A stretch of 36,613 nt of DNA, taken from assembly GCA_937916465.1 (NCBI GenBank), contig CALFTK010000038.1:1-36613 (forward strand). Reading direction: 5' to 3'. The translations under genes and the position numbers were made by a program. Numbering within the stretch: position 1 is the first letter of the stretch; each line of letters opens with the position of its first letter. A model generated the notes under the pieces. The model had not been told where the DNA came from, searched no databases, and worked only from the letters and a program-made list of their open reading frames with translations. The stretch is from an uncultured Bacteroidales bacterium (lineage in GTDB: Bacteria > Bacteroidota > Bacteroidia > Bacteroidales > Bacteroidaceae). Positions 6,535-16,488 of the stretch are shown here, piece by piece.

Positions 6535-9153
6535 TTATTTGCCCTTCAGAATCTTTTTGATATCGTTTAGTTTGTTCAGAGCCTCTATTGGAGTAAGGTT
6601 GTTTACATCGGTCTGAAGCAGTTGGTCCCTGATCTGGCATAGTACAGGGTCTTCTAATTGGAAGAAACTCATCTGCATACCTTCACGACTTTTACCTGTT
6701 TCTGCTGTTGGTCGGGATATGTTTTTGCCATCACTACCGGTCTCCATTTCAGAAAGTATTACTTCTGCACGTTTTACTATGCTGCGAGGCATTCCCGCCA
6801 TTTCAGCTACATGAATACCGAATGAATGTTCACTACCTCCCGGCTTCAGTTTACGCAGGAAAAGTACTTTGCCATCAACCTCTTTTACCGCTACGTTGTA
6901 ATTGCGAATACGGCTGAATGTGGATGCCATTTCGTTAAGTTCATGATAGTGGGTGGCAAACAGTGTGCGAGCGTGCGCACTATGATGTTCGTGTATATGT
7001 TCAACTATAGCCCACGCTATAGAGATACCGTCGTATGTGGATGTGCCGCGTCCCAATTCATCGAATAGCACCAAACTACGCAATGATAGGTTGTTCAGAA
7101 TATTCGATGCCTCTGTCATCTCTACCATAAAGGTGGATTCGCCTGCCGATATGTTATCGCTGGCACCTACACGGGTAAACACTTTATCTACTATACCTAT
7201 ACGTGCACTTGTAGCTGGTACATACGAACCCATCTGTGCCATTATGGTGATAAGCGCTGTCTGTCTTAACAATGCCGATTTACCGGCCATATTAGGACCG
7301 GTTATTATAAGTATCTGCTCTTTTGAAGTATCTACATAGAGATTGTTGGATACATACTCTTCGCCCAATGGTAACTGTTTCTCTATTACAGGGTGACGAC
7401 CTTCGCAGATATCAAGCGCCAGACTATCATCTACTACCGGACGTATGTAGTTATTTTCTCGTGCCAGAGTGGCAAACGATACCAAACAGTCTAATTGTGC
7501 CAAAACAGTGGCATTGGTCTGTATATCTTTTATATACGGAAGTATGGATTGTACCATTTCACCGTATATTCTGTTCTCTATGGCCAGAATCTTATCTTCG
7601 GCAGTAAGTATCTGTTCTTCGTACTGTTTCAGTTCTTCGGTTATATAGCGTTCTGCATTTACAAGTGTCTGCTTTCTTATCCAGCGTTCAGGCACTTTAT
7701 CTTTATATGTGTTACGCACCTCTATGTAGTAACCGAATACGCTATTAAAGGCTATCTTCAGGTTTGGAATACCGGTCTCTTCCGATTCTCTGTTCTGTAT
7801 CTGCAGCAGATAGTCTTTTCCTGAATACGATATATTTCTTAAACGATCCAATTCTTCATCTACACCATCAGCTATTACCCCACCCTTGTTCAGTAACATT
7901 GGAGGGTTCTGACGAATGGTATGTTCTATCTTTTCACATAGTTCACTACATGATTGCAGTTTTTCTGCCAATACAGATAAACCACTCTCTTGCAAAGAAC
8001 CACATATCTCTTTTATGGGGTCTATACAGCGTAACGCCATATTTAATGAGACCATTTCTCGTGGGTTGATACGCAACACAGCTGCTTTGGATACAAGACG
8101 TTCCAAATCGCCTATCTGACAGAGATATTCTTTTAAATCCTCTTCCGTTTGCGGATTACGGAACATTGTATCTACAACATCAAGTCTGGCATTGATAGCT
8201 TTGGCATCTTTCAATGGAAAGAGTAACCATCTACGCAACAGACGGGCGCCCATTGGGCTTGATGTTTTATCTATTATCTGTAAAAGTGATTTACCGTCTT
8301 CGTTTGAACTGTGTACTAACTCCAGATTTCGAATAGTAAAGGAATCTAATCTTACATATTTATCTTCTTCTATTCGGGAAATGGTTGCTATATGGCCTAT
8401 GTTGTTATGAAGTGTCTCCTCCAGATATTTGAGTACGGCACCACAAGCTATTATTCCGGTTCGCAAATGATCTACTCCAAAGCCTTTCAAATTCTTTACT
8501 TTGAAATGTCGATGCAGTTTATCGGTTGCATACTCTTCTGTAAATACCCAATCGTCTAATTCCTGCAGAAAATATTTGCTGCCAAATATCTGTTGGAAGT
8601 TCTTTTTGGTATCGCGTTTAATCAATACCTCTTTAGGCATAAAGTTTGCTAAAAGCTTCTCTATATAATCGCACTGACCTTGCGATGTTAGAAATTCACC
8701 TGTAGAGATATCTAAAAAGGCTACTCCGCAAGCTCCCTTAGCTATGTGAACGGCTGCTAAAAAGTTGTTCTCTTTTCCGGTAAGTACATTATCGCCTATG
8801 GCAACACCGGGAGTAACCAACTCTGTTACACCACGTTTTACAAGTTTCTTGGTAAGTTTCGGGTCTTCTAACTGGTCACAGATAGCCACACGTCTGCCGG
8901 CACGTATCAGTTTTGGCAAATAGGTGTCCAAAGCATGGTGTGGAAAGCCTGCCATCTCCAAAGATTTGGATTGATTGCCATTATTTCGTTTTGTAAGGGT
9001 TATACCCAAAATTTCGGCAGCTTCTACCGCATCTTGCGAATATGTTTCATAGAAATCACCACAACGAAACAGCAAAACAGCATCGGGGTGTTTTGCTTTC
9101 AGTTCAAAGAACTGCTTCATCATGGGAGTCTCAGTGGCCTTCTTCTCTGCCAT
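6535..9153 (-). CDS. mutS: DNA mismatch repair protein MutS
   Basis: An 872-residue full-length MutS that recognises base mismatches and small loops and recruits MutL. The N-terminal mismatch-binding domain has the Phe-x-Glu motif in GDFYE (Phe34, Glu36). The connector, lever and clamp regions follow at the expected spacing. The ABC-type ATPase has Walker A GPNMAGKSALL (about residue 617), the ISAGESTFMVEM signature, Walker B DELGRGTSTYDG (about 693-705) and the ATHYHEL switch. A C-terminal helix-loop-helix tail for dimerisation is present. It lies 20 bases after the stop of gltS on the same strand, so the two are probably co-transcribed. Confidence 0.98.
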   Translation of the reverse strand: MAEKKATETPMMKQFFELKAKHPDAVLLFRCGDFYETYSQDAVEAAEILGITLTKRNNGNQSKSLEMAGFPHHALDTYLPKLIRAGRRVAICDQLEDPKLTKKLVKRGVTELVTPGVAIGDNVLTGKENNFLAAVHIAKGACGVAFLDISTGEFLTSQGQCDYIEKLLANFMPKEVLIKRDTKKNFQQIFGSKYFLQELDDWVFTEEYATDKLHRHFKVKNLKGFGVDHLRTGIIACGAVLKYLEETLHNNIGHIATISRIEEDKYVRLDSFTIRNLELVHSSNEDGKSLLQIIDKTSSPMGARLLRRWLLFPLKDAKAINARLDVVDTMFRNPQTEEDLKEYLCQIGDLERLVSKAAVLRINPREMVSLNMALRCIDPIKEICGSLQESGLSVLAEKLQSCSELCEKIEHTIRQNPPMLLNKGGVIADGVDEELDRLRNISYSGKDYLLQIQNRESEETGIPNLKIAFNSVFGYYIEVRNTYKDKVPERWIRKQTLVNAERYITEELKQYEEQILTAEDKILAIENRIYGEMVQSILPYIKDIQTNATVLAQLDCLVSFATLARENNYIRPVVDDSLALDICEGRHPVIEKQLPLGEEYVSNNLYVDTSKEQILIITGPNMAGKSALLRQTALITIMAQMGSYVPATSARIGIVDKVFTRVGASDNISAGESTFMVEMTEASNILNNLSLRSLVLFDELGRGTSTYDGISIAWAIVEHIHEHHSAHARTLFATHYHELNEMASTFSRIRNYNVAVKEVDGKVLFLRKLKPGGSEHSFGIHVAEMAGMPRSIVKRAEVILSEMETGSDGKNISRPTAETGKSREGMQMSFFQLEDPVLCQIRDQLLQTDVNNLTPIEALNKLNDIKKILKGK

Positions 9154-9173
9154 AGATAGTTATTTGTTTGGTA

Positions 9174-10583
9174 TTACTTCTTAAATTTTTTGAAGATACG
9201 CTTTCTGAATATGAACAATGTGGCAACAACCCAAAGTACAGATACTATTCCTATAGTTATATATGTGGCTTGTAAACTGTTTGGAGCATATCCCAACACT
9301 AACAATATTGGCAATCCCAAAACTACGGCAGGAATATTTTGCAATACCAGATTATTTGCAGCAGGTGTTTCATATTTAGGGTCTATTTCACGCAACAGAA
9401 TCATACCGTTGCTGGCTGTTCCCGTAAGTGTACCAAACATAGCAAAGAATGCTTCGTATTCATATCCTTTGTATAGTTCTTTGCACACCCAATTTATATA
9501 GATAAATGTTGCTATAGCACCCAGCAAGCATACTAATAGCAATGGGATTATAAATGATTTCAAGTTTTCAAAGCTGATAGCAGCTGTTCCTGCCACAATC
9601 ATTATATCAAAGAAGAATCCGCTACTACGGTTCAACAGATAATCGTTCAGATACTCTCTGTGCATTATTTCGCGTTTTCTTAAGAACTTTACTATCATTT
9701 TCATAAGTGATGCAAACAGAATACCCCAGAAGAAGTTGAATCCCCAAATAAGAGGTTTTATGCTGTTTTCCCACAAATTACCCAAATGCAGACTATTCAT
9801 AGCCATCATAAACAGATAGACAAACAGATATACAACAAATATCATAGATAATGTTATGGTCAGTTTATCTACCGACTCTGAATGTGGAATATCATTATCG
9901 GTTTCGTAATCTTCCATTGTGGTCTTTATACCCTGCTTGTCAGATACAATAGTCAGTTTGCCCTTTTTACGTAGAATATTCATATAGACAACACCCACTA
10001 CACTGCCTACTATAAAGCCTATAGCCGCAATTGATAATCCAAAGTCTTTTCCCTGGAATGGTAAACCTGATGCCATGGCATGCTCCTGATAGATAGAACC
10101 AAAGTTTAAAGCCTGACCGGGACCCTGTCCAAAACCCATTGGTAATAGCAAACCACCTGCATAGAATATATTTCCAAACCATTCTGAATCAATGCAATAC
10201 AAAAACAGAGGAACAGTAATTACCAAACCTACCAATGCCTGAACTATGTATGTGCCTATAGTTAAAACACCTGTCTCTATTACTTTTGTAGTAGAAGTAA
10301 CACAGGACTCTTTCTTTACACGAAGTGACATAGCTATAAATCCCAAGGCAAGTGTATGGTAAGTTATTATCTCCATAGTATTTTTGTCTATGAGATCGTT
10401 AAAAGAAGGTATTAACTTTAAAAGGAATATCAACAATCCACCTATCAAAGCTGTTGGAATAAGACTGCGGTTCATAAATCCTATTTTACGTCTTATTATG
10501 TTACCTATCAGCATAGCTGCTGTTATTATGAAAATTTGGATAAGTAATGACCAACTGCTGATATTTTCAAATAAACTTGTCAT
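9174..10583 (-). CDS. gltS: Sodium:glutamate symporter (GltS/ESS family)
   Basis: A 469-residue integral membrane carrier importing glutamate with sodium. It has ten or more hydrophobic segments, the family motif GFGQGPGQALNFG in the first half and its inverted-repeat counterpart AMFGTLTGTASNGMILLRE in the second. A hydrophilic central loop rich in Asp/Glu separates the halves, and the C-terminus is basic (RKRIFKKFKK). The frame stays open for 42 codons further upstream, but the start is placed at 10583 because the upstream part is basic and unlike the family, and it would lie across the promoter motif at 10614-10621. It is probably the first gene of a gltS-mutS transcript. Confidence 0.88.
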   Translation of the reverse strand: MTSLFENISSWSLLIQIFIITAAMLIGNIIRRKIGFMNRSLIPTALIGGLLIFLLKLIPSFNDLIDKNTMEIITYHTLALGFIAMSLRVKKESCVTSTTKVIETGVLTIGTYIVQALVGLVITVPLFLYCIDSEWFGNIFYAGGLLLPMGFGQGPGQALNFGSIYQEHAMASGLPFQGKDFGLSIAAIGFIVGSVVGVVYMNILRKKGKLTIVSDKQGIKTTMEDYETDNDIPHSESVDKLTITLSMIFVVYLFVYLFMMAMNSLHLGNLWENSIKPLIWGFNFFWGILFASLMKMIVKFLRKREIMHREYLNDYLLNRSSGFFFDIMIVAGTAAISFENLKSFIIPLLLVCLLGAIATFIYINWVCKELYKGYEYEAFFAMFGTLTGTASNGMILLREIDPKYETPAANNLVLQNIPAVVLGLPILLVLGYAPNSLQATYITIGIVSVLWVVATLFIFRKRIFKKFKK

Positions 10584-10613
10584 AATTCTATCGTTTTTAA
10601 TTTCATTAAGTTG

Positions 10614-10621
10614 CAAAAATA
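10614..10621 (-). promoter_or_regulatory. -7 promoter motif of gltS-mutS
   Basis: On the minus strand the sequence reads TATTTTTG, matching TAnnTTTG. Transcription would start near 10607, about 24 nt upstream of the ATG at 10583. This argues against the longer open frame as the real gene. Confidence 0.55.
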
Positions 10622-10716
10622 ACTTTTTCGTTCGTTTTTTAAACAGAATAAGCCATTTATTTTTCTGGAATAAAGAGTTAATCCCATATAATAAGGTGAC
10701 TATGTGCATATTTTAT

Positions 10717-10724
10717 TAACTTTG
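10717..10724 (+). promoter_or_regulatory. -7 promoter motif of leuS-rdgB-porZ
   Basis: TAACTTTG matches TAnnTTTG and sits about 40 bases upstream of the leuS start. It is divergent from the gltS promoter roughly 100 bases away. Confidence 0.6.
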
Positions 10725-10764
10725 CGCTCCTTAAAGATGATAATCATAAATAAAATATAACTAT

Positions 10765-13602
10765 ATGGAATACGATTTTAAATCGATTGAGCCTAAATGG
10801 CGCAAATATTGGGAAGAAAACAAGATATACAAAGTAACAGAAGATGAATCGAAACCAAAGTTCTACGTGCTTAATATGTTCCCCTATCCATCGGGAGCAG
10901 GACTTCACGTTGGACATCCATTAGGATATATTGCTTCCGACATTTATGCTCGTTACAAACGTCAATGCGGATATAATGTGTTGAATCCTATGGGATATGA
11001 TGCATACGGACTTCCGGCTGAACAGTATGCTATTCAGACAGGTCAACATCCTGCTATTACCACCCAAGCAAATATTAACAGATATAGAGAACAACTTGAT
11101 AAGATAGGTTTCTGTTTTGATTGGGATAGAGAAGTACGTACCTGTGAACCCGGTTATTATCATTGGACACAATGGGCATTTCAGCAGATGTTCAACAGTT
11201 ACTATAACAATGACAGCTGTAAAGCCGAACCTATTTCTGAATTGATAAGCAAATTTGAAACATCGGGTACAGAATGTATTAACGCCGCTTGTGGAGAAGA
11301 ACTTTCATTTACTGCAGAAGAATGGAAGGGTTTCTCAGAAAAAGAGAAATCGGACGTTTTGATGAACTATCGTATAGCTTATCAGGGCGAAACTATGGTA
11401 AACTGGTGCCAGGGTTTGGGTACTGTTCTTGCAAACGACGAAGTTGTAGATGGCGTATCTGAAAGAGGCGGATTCCCGGTTGAACAGAAAAAGATGACAC
11501 AATGGTGTCTGCGTGTATCGGCATATTCACAGCGTCTGCTCGATGGATTGAACACTATTGATTGGTCTGAATCCATAAAAGAGACCCAAAAGAACTGGAT
11601 AGGCCGTTCTGAAGGTACTGAAATGCAGTTTAAGGTAAAAGATAGCGATATTGAATTTACTATTTTTACAACACGCGCTGATACAATTTTTGGTGTTACC
11701 TTTATGGTTCTCGCACCGGAAAGTGAACTTGTAGATGCACTTACCACTGCAGAACAGCGTGCAGAGGTTGATGCCTATTTGGCTGCTGTTAAAAAACGTA
11801 CTGAACGTGAACGTATAGCAGACCGTAGAGTAACAGGTGTGTTCAGCGGCTCTTACGCTATTAATCCACTTACCAAAGAATCTGTACCTGTTTGGATAAG
11901 CGATTATGTACTTGCAGGTTATGGTACAGGTGCTATTATGGCTGTACCTGCACACGATAGTCGTGACTATGCTTTTGCTAAACATTTTGGTTTGGAAATA
12001 CGTCCACTTATTGAAGGTTGCGATGTTTCTGAAGAGAGCTTTGATGCCAAAGAGGGTATTATGGTAAATTCTCCTCGCGAAGAGCAGATGTACGACGGTT
12101 GTTTAGTACTGAACGGACTTACCGTAAAAGAGGCTATAGCAAAAACCAAAGAGTATGTAAAGGCTAACAACTTAGGAAGAATCAAGGTAAACTATCGTTT
12201 GAGAGATGCTATCTTTAGCCGTCAGCGTTACTGGGGTGAACCATTCCCTGTATATTACAAGAATGGAATTCCTTGTATGGTACCTGAATATTGCCTACCA
12301 TTGCAACTGCCTGAAGTTAAAGAGTACAAACCAACTGAAACAGGTGAACCTCCATTGGGACACGCCACAAAATGGGCTTTCGACACAAAGAGCAATTCAG
12401 TTGTTGAAAAGAGTCTTATTGATAACGAAACAGTATTTCCTCTTGAACTGAACACTATGCCAGGATTTGCCGGTTCATCAGCATACTATCTGCGTTATAT
12501 GGATCCGCACAATGACAGTTGTCTTGTTTCTGAAAAAGCTGATAACTATTGGAAATCTGTAGATTTGTATTTGGGTGGTTCAGAACATGCTACAGGACAC
12601 CTTATTTATTCACGTTTCTGGAACAAATTCCTACACGATATAGGTTATAGTGCTGTTGAAGAACCTTTCAACAAGTTGATAAACCAGGGTATGATACAAG
12701 GTAGAAGTAACTTTGTTTACAGAATAAAGGATACTAACACATTTGTTTCACTGGGTCTGAAGGATAAATATGATACTACCCCACTCCACGTGGATGTAAA
12801 TATTGTTAGCAACGATATACTGGATATTGAAGCATTCAAAGCATGGCGTCCGGAATATGCTACAGCACAATTTGAACTTGAAGATGGTAAATATATATGT
12901 GGTTGGGCTGTAGAAAAGATGAGTAAATCTATGTTCAACGTGGTTAATCCTGATACTATCATTGAAAAGTATGGTGCCGATACATTAAGAATTTATGAAA
13001 TGTTCCTTGGCCCGCTTGAACAGTCAAAACCTTGGGATACAAATGGTATAGATGGTTGCCACAGATTTATTCGTAAAATGTGGAATCTATTCTTTGATAA
13101 CAGAACAGGTGAATATGTTGTTAACGATACAGAACCTACCAAAGAGGAACTGAAATCTATACACAAACTTATAAAGAAGGTTACAGAAGATATAGAGAAC
13201 TTCTCATACAATACTTCAGTAAGTGCGTTTATGATATGCGTCAATGAACTTATATCACTTAAATCGCACAACAAACAGGTTCTTAATATTTTAATAAGAC
13301 TTGCTGCACCATTTATGCCTCATATAGCTGAAGAACTTTGGCATACTTTAGGCAATAATAACAGTGTATGCTGTTCTGAATGGCCTGTATGTAATGAAGA
13401 TTATTTGAAAGAAGATAGTATAACCTATTCTATATCTTTCAATGGTAAGACCCGCTTTACAATGGATTTCCCTGCTGAAGCTTCAGCTCAAGATATTCAG
13501 GATGCTGTTTTAAGCAATGAAAAGGCTATTGTTTACATAGATGGCAAACCTATTCGCAAAGTGATTGTAGTACCTAAAAAGATTGTGAATGTTGTTATCT
13601 GA
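10765..13602 (+). CDS. leuS: Leucyl-tRNA synthetase
   Basis: A 945-residue class I synthetase that charges tRNA-Leu. The HIGH motif is HVGH (residues 48-51) after NMFPYPSGAGL, and the KMSKS motif is at about 718-722 (EKMSKSMFN). The CP1 editing domain is complete (FTIFTTRADTIFGVTFMVLAPE, and GTGAIMAVPAHDSRD). An extra segment at about 150-200 (SELISKFETSGTECINAACGEE) interrupts the catalytic core; I believe this is usual for Bacteroidetes LeuRS. The C-terminal anticodon-binding and LeuRS tail domains are present. The gene overlaps rdgB by 14 bases and is the first gene of a three-gene unit. Confidence 0.98.
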   Translation: MEYDFKSIEPKWRKYWEENKIYKVTEDESKPKFYVLNMFPYPSGAGLHVGHPLGYIASDIYARYKRQCGYNVLNPMGYDAYGLPAEQYAIQTGQHPAITTQANINRYREQLDKIGFCFDWDREVRTCEPGYYHWTQWAFQQMFNSYYNNDSCKAEPISELISKFETSGTECINAACGEELSFTAEEWKGFSEKEKSDVLMNYRIAYQGETMVNWCQGLGTVLANDEVVDGVSERGGFPVEQKKMTQWCLRVSAYSQRLLDGLNTIDWSESIKETQKNWIGRSEGTEMQFKVKDSDIEFTIFTTRADTIFGVTFMVLAPESELVDALTTAEQRAEVDAYLAAVKKRTERERIADRRVTGVFSGSYAINPLTKESVPVWISDYVLAGYGTGAIMAVPAHDSRDYAFAKHFGLEIRPLIEGCDVSEESFDAKEGIMVNSPREEQMYDGCLVLNGLTVKEAIAKTKEYVKANNLGRIKVNYRLRDAIFSRQRYWGEPFPVYYKNGIPCMVPEYCLPLQLPEVKEYKPTETGEPPLGHATKWAFDTKSNSVVEKSLIDNETVFPLELNTMPGFAGSSAYYLRYMDPHNDSCLVSEKADNYWKSVDLYLGGSEHATGHLIYSRFWNKFLHDIGYSAVEEPFNKLINQGMIQGRSNFVYRIKDTNTFVSLGLKDKYDTTPLHVDVNIVSNDILDIEAFKAWRPEYATAQFELEDGKYICGWAVEKMSKSMFNVVNPDTIIEKYGADTLRIYEMFLGPLEQSKPWDTNGIDGCHRFIRKMWNLFFDNRTGEYVVNDTEPTKEELKSIHKLIKKVTEDIENFSYNTSVSAFMICVNELISLKSHNKQVLNILIRLAAPFMPHIAEELWHTLGNNNSVCCSEWPVCNEDYLKEDSITYSISFNGKTRFTMDFPAEASAQDIQDAVLSNEKAIVYIDGKPIRKVIVVPKKIVNVVI

Positions 13603-14173
13603 TAATCTTATCTTTGCCACAAACAACGCCCATAAACTGGACGAAGTTCGCAGTATTTTAGGTAGTAGGTTTACCATTAAGAGCCTTAAAGATATTGGCT
13701 GTGATGCAGATATTCCTGAAACAGCCGATACTCTGGAAGGTAATGCACTGATGAAAGCCCGTTTTCTGTACGAAAAATATGGGGTAGATTGCTTTGCTGA
13801 CGATACAGGCTTAGAGGTAACTGCTTTAGGCGGAGCACCGGGAGTACATACCGCAAGATATGCAGGAAATCACGATTCGGAAGCCAATATGAACAAACTT
13901 CTGAATGAATTAGAGAAAAAAAGTGACCGCTCTGCACAATTTAGAACAGTTATTGCGTTAATAATAGAGGGAAAGGAATTTCTCTTTGAAGGAATTGTAA
14001 AAGGAAGTATTGCAAAAGAGAAAGCCGGTGACGGCGGATTTGGATATGATCCTATATTTATTCCTGAAGGTTTTTCACAAACTTTCTCTCAGATGGGAAA
14101 CGACAGTAAAAACCATATAAGCCATAGAGCTTTAGCTGTTGAAAAATTGTATAACTATTTAAACAGTATATGA
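13589..14173 (+). CDS. rdgB: XTP/dITP pyrophosphatase (RdgB/HAM1 family)
   Basis: A 194-residue house-cleaning enzyme that hydrolyses XTP, ITP and dITP to monophosphates, keeping deaminated purines out of DNA and RNA. It has the N-terminal FATNNAHKLDEV motif (9-20), catalytic Asp71-Asp72 in DDTGLEV, GGAPGVHTARYAG (81-93), GDGGFGYDPIF (about 146-156) and SHRALA near the end. Length is normal. The start at 13589 overlaps the end of leuS, and its last four bases overlap the porZ start (ATGA), indicating translational coupling. Confidence 0.96.
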   Translation: MLLSDNLIFATNNAHKLDEVRSILGSRFTIKSLKDIGCDADIPETADTLEGNALMKARFLYEKYGVDCFADDTGLEVTALGGAPGVHTARYAGNHDSEANMNKLLNELEKKSDRSAQFRTVIALIIEGKEFLFEGIVKGSIAKEKAGDGGFGYDPIFIPEGFSQTFSQMGNDSKNHISHRALAVEKLYNYLNSI

Positions 14174-16488
14174 ACAGAGTATTGACAAAGGCAGTATATA
14201 CCGCAGCAATGATTGCGGTAATGCTGCTTTTGCCGTTTACTTATACATCGGCTACAATTCCTACCGGAGAATGGAGAACACATTTTTCATATCATAATGC
14301 CACTAAAAGTCTGAAAGCTTTTAACAAAATATTTGTTTTAAGTTCCGGTTCTATATATTCATTCGATTCCGAAGATAATAGTCTGTATATATATGATAAA
14401 ATAGGTGGACTTAGTGACACTTACATTTCCGATATAGCTTACTGCAATTCTGAAAAAGCTATGTTGCTTATCTACTCAAACGGAAATATTGACGTTCTTT
14501 ATGAAGATGAAACTATATATAATTTTACAGACATAAAGAATAGTATTATTACAGATAAAACCATTTATGATACTTATATAGATGGTTCTAATGCATATTT
14601 ATCTACTGCATTTGGTATAGTAGTTTTTAATATAGATAAACTGGAAATATCAAATAGTTACAATTTAGGTAAAACCATTAAATCTACAATTATTCATAAC
14701 AGCGAAATTATAACTGCTACAGAAGATGGTCTGTACATTGGCAATATTAATGATAATCTTTTGGATTTTGCTAAATGGAATAAAGTATCTGATGATGTTT
14801 TTACTTCACTATTTCTTTTTGATGATTATGTTATAGGAAAAGATATAAACGGAACACTTTATAAAATTATAATTGATAATTATAGTAAAGAAGTTATTAT
14901 AAACAATATTATAACAATAAATCAAAGTGATGAAAAATTGGCTATATATAAACAAAATGAATTATATATATTCAATTCATTATCAGATAAATATGTATAT
15001 AGTTTAACAGAAACCAATGTTAATCATATATTTATTGATGATACTAATATATGGATATGTCAAGGTAATAAAGGATTAACAGAGTTTTCTATTAGTGATA
15101 ATAATATTGTTTGTAAAAGATATGAAATTTTACCAAACAGTCCCAGAAGAAACTATTCACACTATATTACTTTTTCCAAAAACAATAAAATGTTAATGGT
15201 AGGTGGTACACATAACTATTCCAATATAGATTATGAAGGTACTGTTATGATTTATAATAATGATAGATGGAGTTATCTTGATGATGATATTTCTTCTAAA
15301 ACCGGAGTAAAATATATAAATCTTACATCTATTGTTGAAGATCCAAAAGAAGAAAATCACTACTTTGTAGGATCGGGAAGACATGGTTTATATGAATTTA
15401 AAGATAATAACTTTATAAAATTACATACATATAATAATAGCGGATTGACAACAATTATTCCTGCCAATCCAAAAAATTATGTTAGTGTTGATGGACTTCA
15501 ATATGATAATAGTGGAAATTTATGGATGGTAAACAACGAAATTGATACTATTATTAAGGTTATGAAACCGGATGGTAGTTGGAAAGGTCTTTACTATCCT
15601 GAAATTTCCGGTCTCCCTACATTTAGAAAACTTGTATTTGATGACAATGGTTTATTATGGACTAATTCATCAAGATATAAAGCAGGAATGTTTTGCGTAA
15701 ACTTAAACAATACACCTTTTAATGATAAAGATGACAAACATAAATTTATAGGTCCTACCTTTACTAATCAGGATGGAACAACAGAGACAATAAATGATAT
15801 ATTCTGTTTTGATTTTGACCTAAACGGAGAAATGTGGTTAGGAACTGATAGAGGAGTTTTTGTTCTTAGAAATCCATCAGATTTTCTTTCTAATAATAAT
15901 GTTATATTTGAAAGAGTAAAAATACCAAGAAATGATGGTTCAGGATTAGCCGACTATTTGTTAAGCGGTGTTTATACTACTGCTATTTGTATAGATAATG
16001 CCAATAGAAAATGGATTGGAACACAGAATAATGGTATTTTTCTTATTTCTGAAGATGGAAAAAAGACAATACAACACTTTACTACAAATAATTCTCCATT
16101 ACCATCTAACTATATTCAAAGTATAGCTATTAATTCTTCTACCGGCTCCGTTTTTATAGGAACATCACTTGGATTAATAGAATATGGTGGTGACGCTACA
16201 GAGCCTGAAAACAGCCTATATGAAAGTAATATTAAAGTATATCCTAATCCTGTTAATTCTAATTTTGACGGAGTTGTAACTTTAATTGGAATGTCTGATA
16301 AATGTATGGTAAGAATTTTATCTACTTCAGGATCACTTGTATATAAAGGATATTCTAATGGTGGTACTTTTACCTGGAATATAAATGATATAAACGGCAA
16401 TAGAGTATCATCAGGAATATATCATGCCATTATAACCGATTTGAATAATTCCAAATCAACATCTGTCAGTATAACAGTTATAAGATAA
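14170..16488 (+). CDS. porZ: PorZ-like type IX secretion system beta-propeller protein
   Basis: A 772-residue exported protein, close to the length I recall for Porphyromonas gingivalis PorZ. A signal peptide (about residues 1-29) is followed by EWRTHFSYHNATKS, a typical PorZ opening. The body carries propeller-blade repeats with a recurring W-x-G-T-x-x-G-h pattern: NLWMVNNE, EMWLGTDRGVFVL, RKWIGTQNNGIFLI, SVFIGTSLGLIEY. The last 85 or so residues form a type A sorting domain starting IKVYPNPVNSN and ending in short beta strands. PorZ is a surface component of the attachment complex that processes secreted T9SS cargo. No other T9SS gene is present here. The gene is visibly more AT-rich than leuS. 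Confidence 0.85.
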   Translation: MNRVLTKAVYTAAMIAVMLLLPFTYTSATIPTGEWRTHFSYHNATKSLKAFNKIFVLSSGSIYSFDSEDNSLYIYDKIGGLSDTYISDIAYCNSEKAMLLIYSNGNIDVLYEDETIYNFTDIKNSIITDKTIYDTYIDGSNAYLSTAFGIVVFNIDKLEISNSYNLGKTIKSTIIHNSEIITATEDGLYIGNINDNLLDFAKWNKVSDDVFTSLFLFDDYVIGKDINGTLYKIIIDNYSKEVIINNIITINQSDEKLAIYKQNELYIFNSLSDKYVYSLTETNVNHIFIDDTNIWICQGNKGLTEFSISDNNIVCKRYEILPNSPRRNYSHYITFSKNNKMLMVGGTHNYSNIDYEGTVMIYNNDRWSYLDDDISSKTGVKYINLTSIVEDPKEENHYFVGSGRHGLYEFKDNNFIKLHTYNNSGLTTIIPANPKNYVSVDGLQYDNSGNLWMVNNEIDTIIKVMKPDGSWKGLYYPEISGLPTFRKLVFDDNGLLWTNSSRYKAGMFCVNLNNTPFNDKDDKHKFIGPTFTNQDGTTETINDIFCFDFDLNGEMWLGTDRGVFVLRNPSDFLSNNNVIFERVKIPRNDGSGLADYLLSGVYTTAICIDNANRKWIGTQNNGIFLISEDGKKTIQHFTTNNSPLPSNYIQSIAINSSTGSVFIGTSLGLIEYGGDATEPENSLYESNIKVYPNPVNSNFDGVVTLIGMSDKCMVRILSTSGSLVYKGYSNGGTFTWNINDINGNRVSSGIYHAIITDLNNSKSTSVSITVIR

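Noticed and set aside
10584..10709. A longer start for gltS adding 42 residues
   Set aside because: The extension is basic and not family-like, and it covers the -7 motif at 10614-10621, which would start the mRNA downstream of it.
11382..11985. Overlapping minus-strand open frames within leuS
   Set aside because: They lie opposite the highly conserved editing domain of LeuRS and have no independent support.
12782..12797. A second CACGTG-centred palindrome inside leuS as a parS candidate
   Set aside because: Only the central ten bases (TCCACGTGGA) are symmetric; the outer positions disagree with parS and the site is within a coding region.
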